From: Streptomyces venezuelae
Lineage (GTDB): Bacteria; Actinomycetota; Actinomycetes; Streptomycetales; Streptomycetaceae
Direction of reading: 5' to 3'
Assembly: GCF_008642335.1 (NCBI RefSeq)
Contig: NZ_CP029191.1
Coordinates: 7,254,001 to 7,318,000 of the forward strand
Length of the DNA stretch: 64,000 nt
In this document: positions 37,739 to 45,713 of the stretch, piece by piece
How the letters are laid out: every line of letters begins with the position of its first letter
How positions within the stretch are numbered: position 1 is the stretch's first letter
Made by a program: the position numbers and the translations under genes
Notes under the pieces: model-generated
Database searches by the model: none
What the model saw: the letters and a program-made list of their open reading frames with translations, nothing else
Told to the model about the DNA's origin: nothing

Positions 37739-39199
37739 GTGATCACACATGAGCGGGATCCGGCGCGAAGGCCCGTGCTCGCCGTGGACCAGGGCACATC
37801 CGGGACCAAGGCCCTCGTGGTCTGCCCGGAACGCGGTGTGATCGGAACGGGTGCCGCGCCGGTGCGGCCCCGGTTCCTTCCCGGTGGGCTCGTCGAGGTG
37901 GACCCCGCCGAGCTGTTGTCGTCCGTCGTCGAAGCGGGGCGGGCGGCCCTCGCGGACGCGGGGGAGCCGGTCGCCGCCGTCGGCCTCGCCAACCAGGGCG
38001 AGACCGTTCTCGCCTGGGACCCGGAGACCGGCAGGCCCCTTACCGACGCCCTAGTGTGGCAGGACCGCAGAGCCGAGTCGGTGTGCGAAGAACTCATCGA
38101 CCACAAGGACGAGTTGCGTCACCTCACCGGGCTGCCCCTCGACCCCTACTTCGCCGCGCCCAAAATGGCGTGGCTACGTCGCCACCGCACCCGGCAGGGT
38201 GTCGTCACGACCAGCGATGCCTGGCTCGTCCACCGCCTCACCGGTGCCTACGTCACCGACGCCGCGACGGCCGGCCGCACCCAGCTCCTCGACCTCGACA
38301 CCGTCGAATGGTCCCCGCGGGCCCTCGAACTCTACGGACTCGGCGACGAGCACCTGCCCCGCGTCGTCGACGCCGCGGGCGAGTTCGGCACCACCACCGC
38401 CTTCGGTCCCGAGATCCCCCTCACCGGCCTCATCGTCGACCAGCAGGCCGCCCTCCTCGCCCAGGACGTGACCGCACCGGGCAGCGCCAAGTGCACGTAC
38501 GGGACAGGGGCGTTCCTGCTGGCCCAGACCGGTGCGCGCCCGCGCCGCGGCGACTCCGGCCTGGTCAGCTGCGTCGCCTGGCGCCTCGCGGGCCGCAGCA
38601 GCTACTGCCTCGACGGGCAGGTGTACACCGCCGCGTCCGCCGTCCGCTGGCTCACCGACCTCGGTGTGATCGCGGGCGCCGAGGACATCGACCCCGTCGG
38701 CTCGGCCGTCCCCGACGCGGGCGGCGTCACCTTCGTGCCCGCGCTCGCCGGCCTCGCGGCGCCGTGGTGGCGCGGCGACCTGCGCGGTTCGATCAGCGGC
38801 CTCGGCCTCGACACCACCGCGGGCCACCTGGTCCGCGCCCTGTGCGAAGGCATCGCCGCGCAGGTCGTCGCGCTCGCCGACGCCGTGGCCGCGGACATGG
38901 GGGAGCCGTTGACGAGCCTCCGCGTCGACGGCGGCCTGACCCGGTCGGCCCTCCTCATGCAGACCCAGGCGGATCTGCTTCAACTGCCCATCCAGGTGTC
39001 GGAGTTGACCGATGTCACCGCGCTCGGCGCCGCCGCCGTCGCCCGCATCGGCATCGACCCCACCCTCACGGTCGCCGACGCCGTACCGGAGTGGCGGCCC
39101 GCCGCCGTCTACGAACCGCGCATCGGAGCGGACCTCGCCGCCGAACGTCTCGCCGGGTTCCGCTCGGCGGTGTCGGCGCTCATGGAACGTACGCCCTGA
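37739..39199 (+). CDS. FGGY-family carbohydrate kinase, glycerol-kinase-like
   Basis: 486 residues. Signature parts are VDQGTSGTKALV (ATP-binding start), GLANQGETVLAWDPETGRP and ALVWQDRRAES, which closely follow glycerol kinase, then GLIVDQQAALL and VDGGLTRSALLMQTQADLL in the second half. It probably phosphorylates glycerol or a related polyol. GTG at 37739. Its stop overlaps the next gene's start (TGATG), and the next two genes encode G3P-dehydrogenase-like flavoproteins, so the operon may convert polyol to a ketose phosphate. Confidence 0.88.
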   Translation: MITHERDPARRPVLAVDQGTSGTKALVVCPERGVIGTGAAPVRPRFLPGGLVEVDPAELLSSVVEAGRAALADAGEPVAAVGLANQGETVLAWDPETGRPLTDALVWQDRRAESVCEELIDHKDELRHLTGLPLDPYFAAPKMAWLRRHRTRQGVVTTSDAWLVHRLTGAYVTDAATAGRTQLLDLDTVEWSPRALELYGLGDEHLPRVVDAAGEFGTTTAFGPEIPLTGLIVDQQAALLAQDVTAPGSAKCTYGTGAFLLAQTGARPRRGDSGLVSCVAWRLAGRSSYCLDGQVYTAASAVRWLTDLGVIAGAEDIDPVGSAVPDAGGVTFVPALAGLAAPWWRGDLRGSISGLGLDTTAGHLVRALCEGIAAQVVALADAVAADMGEPLTSLRVDGGLTRSALLMQTQADLLQLPIQVSELTDVTALGAAAVARIGIDPTLTVADAVPEWRPAAVYEPRIGADLAAERLAGFRSAVSALMERTP

Positions 39200-40614
39200 T
39201 GGCCGTGGTCAGGCGCGGCGCGCCGCCGGACGTGACGTACGACGTGACCGTCATCGGCGCCGGAGTCGTCGGCACGGCCGTCGCCCGCGAGCTGGCCCGC
39301 CACCCAGGCCTGCGCATCGCCCTCGTCGAGGCCGCCGACGACGTCGGTGAAGGCACGTCGAAGGCGAACACGGCGATCCTGCACACCGGCTTCGACGCGG
39401 TGCCCGGGTCCCTGGAGTCCCGTCTGGTCCGCGAGGGGCAGGCGAGGCTCGCCGTGTACGCCGCCGAGTCCGGGATCCCCGTCGAGCCGGTCGGCGCGCT
39501 CCTTGTCGCCTGGGACGACGAACAACTCGCCGCTCTGCCACAGCTGTTGGCGAAGGCGGAACGCAACGGCTACCACGCGGCGCGCCTCCTCGGCCCCGCC
39601 GAGGTCCGGGCACGCGAGCCGCACCTCGGCCCCGGCGCCCTCGGCGCGCTCGACGTCCCGGGCGAGAGCATCATCTGTCCCTGGACCACCACTCTCGCGT
39701 ACGCGACCCAGGCCGTACGCGCGGGTGTGGACCTGCTGCTCAACTGCCGTGTGGGGCGTGTGAGTTCGTCGGGGGAGGCCCACCTTCTGACGACCGGCCG
39801 CGGCACCCTGCGCACCCGGTACCTCGTCAACGCCGCCGGTCTGCACGCCGACACCGTCGACCGGCTGCTCGGCCACGACGCCTTCACCGTCACCCCGCGC
39901 CGGGGCCAGCTCATCGTCTACGACAAGCTCGCCCGCGACCTCGTACGCCACATCCTGCTGCCCGTCCCCACGGCGCTCGGCAAGGGCGTCCTCGTGGCGC
40001 CGACCGTGCACGGAAACGTTCTTCTCGGGCCCACCGCCGAGGAGGTGGACGACAAGTCCGCCACCGGCACGACGGCCGAGGGGATCGCCGCACTGCGCGA
40101 GAAGGGCCACCGCATCCTCCCGGAGCTGCTCGACGAGGAGGTCACCGCGGTCTACGCGGGCCTGCGCGCCGCCACCGACCAGGACGACTACCGCATCAGC
40201 GCGCACAAGGAACAGCGTTACGTCACCGTCGGCGGCATCCGCTCGACCGGCCTCACCGCTTCCATGGCCATCGCCGCCCACGTCACGGAACTCCTCGCGG
40301 GCACGGGCCTGGACCTCTCCGCACCCCGGGACGTGGAGCCGGTCCGCATGCCCAACCTAGGCGAGGCCTTCCCACGTCCCTATCGGCGCGCCGACCTCAT
40401 CGCGGCCGACCCGGCGTACGGCGAGATCGTCTGCCACTGCGAGCGCGTGACGCGCGGCGAGATCCGCGACGCGCTCGCGGCCACGATCCCGCCGGGGTCG
40501 CCGGAGGGCCTGCGGCGCCGCACGCGGGCGCGGAACGGACGCTGCCAGGGCTTCTACTGCGGTGCCCAGGTGCGGGAACTCTACGAACGGGGTGCGGAAA
40601 TGGGTACCGGATGA
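39199..40614 (+). CDS. FAD-dependent glycerol-3-phosphate dehydrogenase-like protein with BFD [2Fe-2S] domain
   Basis: 471 residues. The N-terminal FAD Rossmann motif VIGAGVVGTAVAREL is followed by a DAO-fold oxidase domain to about 385. The C-terminal BFD-like domain has CHC (Cys412, Cys414) and CQGFYC (Cys449, Cys454), a complete [2Fe-2S] set. This is the layout of anaerobic-type GlpA and of related GlpA-like enzymes in operons with a kinase and a second flavoprotein. Electrons probably pass from substrate FAD through the cluster to the partner encoded next. It overlaps genes on both sides (1 nt and 4 nt). Confidence 0.88.
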   Translation: MAVVRRGAPPDVTYDVTVIGAGVVGTAVARELARHPGLRIALVEAADDVGEGTSKANTAILHTGFDAVPGSLESRLVREGQARLAVYAAESGIPVEPVGALLVAWDDEQLAALPQLLAKAERNGYHAARLLGPAEVRAREPHLGPGALGALDVPGESIICPWTTTLAYATQAVRAGVDLLLNCRVGRVSSSGEAHLLTTGRGTLRTRYLVNAAGLHADTVDRLLGHDAFTVTPRRGQLIVYDKLARDLVRHILLPVPTALGKGVLVAPTVHGNVLLGPTAEEVDDKSATGTTAEGIAALREKGHRILPELLDEEVTAVYAGLRAATDQDDYRISAHKEQRYVTVGGIRSTGLTASMAIAAHVTELLAGTGLDLSAPRDVEPVRMPNLGEAFPRPYRRADLIAADPAYGEIVCHCERVTRGEIRDALAATIPPGSPEGLRRRTRARNGRCQGFYCGAQVRELYERGAEMGTG

Positions 40615-41831
40615 GGCGCGAGCGCATCGTCGACGTCCTGGTCGTCGGCGCGGGGCCCGCCGGTCTCGCCACGGCGGCCGGGCTCGCCGCGGCGGGCGTC
40701 GGCGAGGTCGAGGTGGTGGACCGGGAGCGGCAGGCCGGCGGCATACCGCGGCACTGTCTGCACGGCGGCTTCGGACGTCTCGGGATGACGGGACCGCAGT
40801 ACGCGGAGCGCTGCGTGGCGGCGGCCGTGGGCACCGGCGCCGTGCTGCGGACCGGCGTCAGCGTGACGGCGTGGGCGGCGCCGCTCACCGTCGACACCAC
40901 GAGCCCCCGGGGCCTGGAGCGCATCACCGCCCGCGCGGTCGTGCTCGCCACCGGCGCCCGCGAGCGCCCGCGTGCCGCCCGTCTCGTCCCCGGCACCCGG
41001 CCCGCCGGGGTGTACACCACGGGCGAGCTCCAGCAGGCCGCCGACCTCCACCGGCAGCGCATCGGGACGCGTGCCGTCGTCGTCGGCGCGGAACCGGTGA
41101 GCTTCACCGCCCTGGACACGCTGCGCCGGGCGGGCGTCGCCGTCGCCGCGCTCGTCACCGAGCACCCGCGCCACCAGGCACGCCCGGCCCGCGCCCTCGA
41201 CGCGCGGCTGCGGCACGGCGTGCCCGTGCTCACGGACGCCACGGTGGTGGAGCTCGTCGGCCGCGGCCGGCTCTCCGGCGTCGGGCTCCGGCACCGGGAC
41301 GGCAGGACGGCGCACGTCGCCTGCGACACCGTCGTCTTCACCGGCGACTTCGTCCCCGACCACGAACTGGCCCGGCGCGCGGGCCTGTTGCTGGACCCCG
41401 GCACGCGCGGCCCGGCGGTCGACGGCGCGTTCCGCACGGACGGGCGCGGTGTCTTCGCGGTGGGCAATGTGCTGCACGCCGCCGAACCGGCACGTGCGGT
41501 GGCGCGCGAGGGGACGCTGGCGGCGGAGGCCGTGCGGCGCTACCTCTCCGACGGCGACTGGCCCTCGGCTTCGGTACGGCTGCGGGTCGCGGCGCCGCTC
41601 GCCTGGATCGCCCCGAACCGCCTCACGCCGGACGACCCGCCCGGCGCGTTCACCCTCCGCACGACCGAGTTCGCCGCGCGTCCGGCGCTGGTGATCACGC
41701 AGGACGGCAGAACCCTGCACCGCACGCGCTCCCGCCGCCCGGCCGTCCCGAACCGCCCCTTCCGGGTAGCGGGGGACTGGACGGGCCGCGTGGACGCCAG
41801 GGGCGGCGCGGTCCGCATCGCCCTCGGCTGA
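40611..41831 (+). CDS. NAD(P)/FAD-dependent oxidoreductase, partner of GlpA-like protein
   Basis: 406 residues, pyridine-nucleotide-disulfide oxidoreductase fold. FAD motif VVGAGPAGLATAAGL (about 10-25), a PRHCLHGGFG segment near 47-56, a second nucleotide-binding region (VVVGAEPVSFTALDTL, GxG partly degenerate) and GVFAVGN before the last FAD contact. In other bacteria this protein sits beside a GlpA-like enzyme and a small DUF1667 protein; DUF1667 is absent here. It is coupled to the previous gene by an ATGA overlap and probably links the substrate flavin to NAD(P). Confidence 0.82.
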   Translation: MRRERIVDVLVVGAGPAGLATAAGLAAAGVGEVEVVDRERQAGGIPRHCLHGGFGRLGMTGPQYAERCVAAAVGTGAVLRTGVSVTAWAAPLTVDTTSPRGLERITARAVVLATGARERPRAARLVPGTRPAGVYTTGELQQAADLHRQRIGTRAVVVGAEPVSFTALDTLRRAGVAVAALVTEHPRHQARPARALDARLRHGVPVLTDATVVELVGRGRLSGVGLRHRDGRTAHVACDTVVFTGDFVPDHELARRAGLLLDPGTRGPAVDGAFRTDGRGVFAVGNVLHAAEPARAVAREGTLAAEAVRRYLSDGDWPSASVRLRVAAPLAWIAPNRLTPDDPPGAFTLRTTEFAARPALVITQDGRTLHRTRSRRPAVPNRPFRVAGDWTGRVDARGGAVRIALG

Positions 41832-41900
41832 CACCCGTACGCCCTCCGGCGCGGCGCGGGGGGCTCTTCCCCTGAACCCCACCCCCCGCATAGACTCCAA

Positions 41901-41917
41901 AACTAGCAGCGCTAATT
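41901..41917. promoter_or_regulatory. TetR-type dyad upstream of thiolase
   Basis: AACTAGCAGCGCTAATT: arms TAGC and GCTA around a 3-nt centre, with further matching outer A/T. It lies about 50-65 nt before the thiolase start. The shape resembles TetR-family operators of actinobacterial fatty-acid genes (CTAGC half sites). No TetR gene is in the window. Confidence 0.5.
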
Positions 41918-41966
41918 TACGTACCACCGAAGCAGCGTGACCCGCAGAACGATCCGGAGCCGTATC

Positions 41967-43154
41967 GTGCGCACCGTCCACTTCGCCGCCGCCCGCCGCA
42001 CCCCCATCGGGAAGCTCCGCGGCGCCCTCTCCTCCGTACGCCCCGACGACCTCGCGGCGGCCGTCGTGAAGGGACTCCTCGCCGACATCCCCCAGCTCGA
42101 TCCCGCGCGGATCGACGACATCTACTGGGGCGCCGCCAACCAGGCGGGGGAGGACAACCGCAACGTCGCGAGGATGGCCGCCCTCCTCGCCGGGCTCCCC
42201 GAATCCGTGCCCGGCGCGACCGTCAACCGGCTCTGCGCCTCGGGTCTCGAAGCCGTCACGACCGCCGCGCGCACCGTCGCCGCGGGCGAGGCGGACATCG
42301 TCCTCGCGGGCGGCTCCGAGTCGATGAGCCGCGCCCCCTTCGTGCTGCCCCGCCCCGACGAGGCGCTGCCGCACCGCATGGAGACCGCCGACACCCGCCT
42401 CGGCTGGCGGCTCACCAACCCGATGATGAAGGACCTGCACGGCGTCCTCGCGATGGGCGAGACCGCCGAGGAGGTCGCGGAGCGGTACGGCGTCTCGCGC
42501 GAACGCCAGGACGCCTTCGCGCTCCGCAGCCACCAGTACGCGGCCGCCGCCCGAAAGAACGGCCACTTCGACGACGAGCTGCTCCCCGTCACGCGACCGG
42601 ACGGCACCGTCGTCGACACGGACGAATGCGTCCGCGAGGACACCTCGTACGAGAAGCTCAGCGGCCTGCGCCCCGTCTTCCGCAAGGACGGCACCGTCAC
42701 CGCGGGCAACGCGTCGCCGATGAACGACGGTGCGGCCGGGCTCCTGATCGTCAGCGAGGAAGCCCTGAACGACCTCGGCCTCGAATCCCTCGGGCGGTAC
42801 GCGGCCGGCGCGTCGGCGGGCGTCCACCCGGACGTCATGGGCATCGGCCCCGTCCCGGCCACGCGGAAGGTGCTCGCCCGCGTCGGCTGGAACGTCGACG
42901 ACCTGCAGGAAGCCGAGTTCAACGAGGCCTTCGCCGCCCAGGCGCTCGCCTGCGTCGACGCCCTCGGCATCGACCCCGAGCTCGTCAACCCGTCCGGCGG
43001 AGCGATCGCCCTGGGCCATCCCCTCGGCTGCTCGGGCGCCCGCATCCTCACCACCCTGCTGCACCGGCTGCGCCGCACGGGCGCCGCGCGCGGCCTCGCC
43101 ACCATGTGCGTCGGCGTCGGCCAGGGCAGCGCGCTCCTGGTCGAGCGCGACTGA
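41967..43154 (+). CDS. Acetyl-CoA acyltransferase (thiolase)
   Basis: 395 residues, the usual thiolase length. Nucleophile Cys90 in NRLCASG, NEAFAAQ and GGAIALGHPLG with the catalytic His, and GLATMCVGVGQG with the second Cys. It cleaves 3-oxoacyl-CoA in beta-oxidation (the GHPLGCSGAR context is PcaF/FadA-like). GTG at 41967 with GGAG upstream is preferred; a GTG at 41937 is also open. A strong hairpin and an acyl-CoA ligase gene follow, and a TetR-like dyad precedes it. Confidence 0.92.
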   Translation: MRTVHFAAARRTPIGKLRGALSSVRPDDLAAAVVKGLLADIPQLDPARIDDIYWGAANQAGEDNRNVARMAALLAGLPESVPGATVNRLCASGLEAVTTAARTVAAGEADIVLAGGSESMSRAPFVLPRPDEALPHRMETADTRLGWRLTNPMMKDLHGVLAMGETAEEVAERYGVSRERQDAFALRSHQYAAAARKNGHFDDELLPVTRPDGTVVDTDECVREDTSYEKLSGLRPVFRKDGTVTAGNASPMNDGAAGLLIVSEEALNDLGLESLGRYAAGASAGVHPDVMGIGPVPATRKVLARVGWNVDDLQEAEFNEAFAAQALACVDALGIDPELVNPSGGAIALGHPLGCSGARILTTLLHRLRRTGAARGLATMCVGVGQGSALLVERD

Positions 43155-43158
43155 GAGC

Positions 43159-43197
43159 CTGTTCGACGGCGGCCCGACCGGCCGCCGTCGAGAACAG
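43159..43197 (+). terminator. Strong hairpin between thiolase and acyl-CoA ligase
   Basis: Starts 5 nt after the thiolase stop. The 5' arm (16 nt from 43159) pairs with the 3' arm (18 nt ending 43197) with a 2-nt bulge and a 5-nt loop. No T-run follows. It is probably a terminator or partial attenuator, so the ligase likely has its own promoter or is expressed at a lower level. Confidence 0.65.
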
Positions 43198-43282
43198 CCC
43201 CCGGCCGCACGCCGCGAAGCTCAGGCCGGAAGTCGTAGAGCCGCACGCCCGCAAGCCCCTCGGAAACGGAGCCTCCACCCTC

Positions 43283-44800
43283 ATGGCCACGCTCTCCCTC
43301 GCCGCGATCCTCGCTGAGCCCGCCCGCCGCCACCCGGACCGCACCGCTCTCGTCGAGGGCGAACTGCGCCTCACCTTCAAGGAGTTGTGGCGCGAGGCGC
43401 GCGCCCAGGGCGCCGCCCTCGTGAAGCTCGGCGTGCGGCCGGGGGACCGGGTGGCCCTCATGGCACCCAACACCGCCGAGTTCCCCAAGGCGTACTACGC
43501 CATCCTCGCCGCAGGGGGCGTCGTCGTCCCCGTCCACCTGCTGCTCTCCGCCGAAGAGGTCGAGCACGTCCTGCGGGACAGCGGCGCGACCCTGCTCCTC
43601 TGCCACCCCGCCCAGGCGGCGACGGGCGCGGCGGCCGCCGAGGCGACCGACGTACGCATGGTGCGACTCGGCGGCGACGGTGAGCTGGAGGCCCTGGCAG
43701 GCGCCACCGAACCCCTCACCACCTACGCCACGCGCGACGCCGACGACCCCGCCGTGGTCTTCTACACCAGCGGCACCACGGGCGTCCCCAAGGGCGCCGT
43801 GCTCAGCCACTTCAACCTGGTGATGAACGCGACGGTCAACGCCTTCGACGCCAACGACATCCGCCCCGACGACACCGCACTCGGCGCGCTCCCGCTCTTC
43901 CACGCCTTCGGGCAGACCGTCTCCATGAACTCGACGTGGCGGGCGGGCGCCACCCTCGTCCTGCTGCCGCGCTTCGACGCCGCGCGGGCCATCGAGCTGA
44001 TGGTCGAGGAGAACGTCAACACGTTCCACGGCGTCCCCACGATGTACGTGGGCCTGGTGGCCGCCGCGGAGGCCGCGCGGGAACTGCCCGAGCTGCGGAT
44101 CTGCATATCCGGCGGCGCCTCGCTCCCCGTCGCCGTGCTCGAACGCTTCGAGAAGGCCTTCGGCACGCCCGTGTACGAGGGGTACGGGCTCTCGGAGACA
44201 TCGCCGACCGCCTCCGTCAACCAGCCCGACTTCGGCACCAGGCCCGGCACCATCGGCCGCCCCCTCTGGGGCGTCGACGTCGAGATCGCCCGCGCGGACG
44301 TCGACGACCGCGTCGAACTGCTGCCCGCCGGTGAACTCGGCGAGGTCGTCATCCGCGGCCACAACGTCTTCTCCGGCTACCTCGGCCGCCCCGAGGCGAC
44401 CGCGGAGGCCCTGGTCGACGGCTGGTTCCGCAGCGGCGACCTCGGCACCAAGGACGCCGACGGATTCCTCTCCATCGTCGACCGCAAGAAGGACGTCATC
44501 ATCCGCGGCGGCTTCAACGTGTACCCGCGCGAGGTCGAAGAGGTCCTCATGCGCCACCCCTCCGTCGGTCAGGTCGCCGTGATCGGCCTGCCCGACCCGG
44601 TGCACGGCGAGGAGATCTGCGCGGTCGTCGTAGCGGCCGAGGACGCCACGCCCGACCTGGCGGAGACGATCATCGAGTGGTCCAAGGAGCACCTGGGCCG
44701 CCACAAGTACCCGCGCCTGGTGGAGTTCACCGACGCACTCCCGCTCGGCCCGAGCATGAAGGTCCTCAAGCGGGAACTGCGGGCCCACTACGGCGCGTGA
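43283..44800 (+). CDS. Long-chain acyl-CoA ligase (AMP-forming)
   Basis: 505 residues, class I adenylate-forming enzyme. P-loop YTSGTTGVPKGA, A5 region YEGYGLSETSPT, hinge and core motif GWFRSGDLGTKD, RKKDVIIRGGFNVYPREVE, and a C-terminal Lys in GPSMKVLKREL. It probably activates medium or long fatty acids for beta-oxidation with the upstream thiolase. ATG at 43283. It ends 13 nt from the convergent hydrolase gene. Confidence 0.93.
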   Translation: MATLSLAAILAEPARRHPDRTALVEGELRLTFKELWREARAQGAALVKLGVRPGDRVALMAPNTAEFPKAYYAILAAGGVVVPVHLLLSAEEVEHVLRDSGATLLLCHPAQAATGAAAAEATDVRMVRLGGDGELEALAGATEPLTTYATRDADDPAVVFYTSGTTGVPKGAVLSHFNLVMNATVNAFDANDIRPDDTALGALPLFHAFGQTVSMNSTWRAGATLVLLPRFDAARAIELMVEENVNTFHGVPTMYVGLVAAAEAARELPELRICISGGASLPVAVLERFEKAFGTPVYEGYGLSETSPTASVNQPDFGTRPGTIGRPLWGVDVEIARADVDDRVELLPAGELGEVVIRGHNVFSGYLGRPEATAEALVDGWFRSGDLGTKDADGFLSIVDRKKDVIIRGGFNVYPREVEEVLMRHPSVGQVAVIGLPDPVHGEEICAVVVAAEDATPDLAETIIEWSKEHLGRHKYPRLVEFTDALPLGPSMKVLKRELRAHYGA

Positions 44801-44813
44801 CCCAGCACAGCTT

Positions 44814-45683
44814 TCATGAGGCGCCGTCGAGGACCTCCCGCAGCCGGTGCGCGAACTCGTCCGGCTTCCCCGGATATCCGAACTCGCCGTCGCAGAAACC
44901 GCCGTGATGGCTCGGGAACACGCTCACCCGCAGCCCGAGCAGTTCGGCGGCCGCCACGGACGTGCGTCCGGTCTGCACGTTCTCCGACTCCTCGCCCACG
45001 GCGATCACGACGCGGGTGGGCGCGGCGGCGATCGCGTCGGCGTCCGGCCGGTAGTCGCTGACCGCCCACGACCGGTCGGACAGCAGCGGGTCGTCCCGTG
45101 AGCCGTCGTCCTCCGCGGGCATCCCGAACGCGGCGGGGTCGGGCTCCGGCTGTGCGAAGTACGCGTCGGTGAACTCGCCCTCCCACGAGGTCATGGCCAC
45201 GAACGCGGCCATCCCGGCTCCCCAGCCCCGCTTCTCGTACGCGTCCCGGACCCCGGCCCGCGCCCGCACGGCCGCCGGACCGTCCGGCGTGAGGGTGATG
45301 AGCGGCGGCTCGTGCGCGACGAGCGTGGTCACGTCCGCGGGATACGTCGCCACGACCGCGAGCGCGGTGACCGCCCCGCCACTGCTGGCGAACATCTCCA
45401 CCGGCCCGGCCCCGAGCGCTTCGACGACGGCGTGCACGTCGTCGGCCTGGGTCTGCGGCGTGTGATCGACCCGCGCGTCCTTACGAGTGCTGCGACCCAG
45501 CCCGCGCGGGTCATAGGTGACCACGGTCCGCTCGGGGAAGCGCGAGGCGAGCGCGCGGAACCCGGTGGCGTCCATGGGCTGTCCGATCATGAACAACGGC
45601 GGGCGTCCGTCGCCGGTCGGCAGCGGTCCCCGGACGTCGTAGACGAGGTCGGCACCGGCGGTTTCAAGCGTGTGAGTCTTCAT
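44814..45683 (-). CDS. Alpha/beta hydrolase
   Basis: 289 residues. The oxyanion region is FMIGQPMDATGF, the DPRGLGRS strand follows, the nucleophile elbow is ASSGGAV (Ser in SxGG form), and HHGGF near the C-terminus gives the catalytic His. It resembles haloperoxidase/epoxide-hydrolase-like esterases; the substrate is not identifiable. No signal peptide. It lies 30 nt downstream of the MFS exporter on the same strand and is probably in its operon. Confidence 0.88.
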   Translation of the reverse strand: MKTHTLETAGADLVYDVRGPLPTGDGRPPLFMIGQPMDATGFRALASRFPERTVVTYDPRGLGRSTRKDARVDHTPQTQADDVHAVVEALGAGPVEMFASSGGAVTALAVVATYPADVTTLVAHEPPLITLTPDGPAAVRARAGVRDAYEKRGWGAGMAAFVAMTSWEGEFTDAYFAQPEPDPAAFGMPAEDDGSRDDPLLSDRSWAVSDYRPDADAIAAAPTRVVIAVGEESENVQTGRTSVAAAELLGLRVSVFPSHHGGFCDGEFGYPGKPDEFAHRLREVLDGAS

Positions 45684-45713
45684 GTCCGTACAGACCGCCC
45701 CCGCCCGGAAAAC

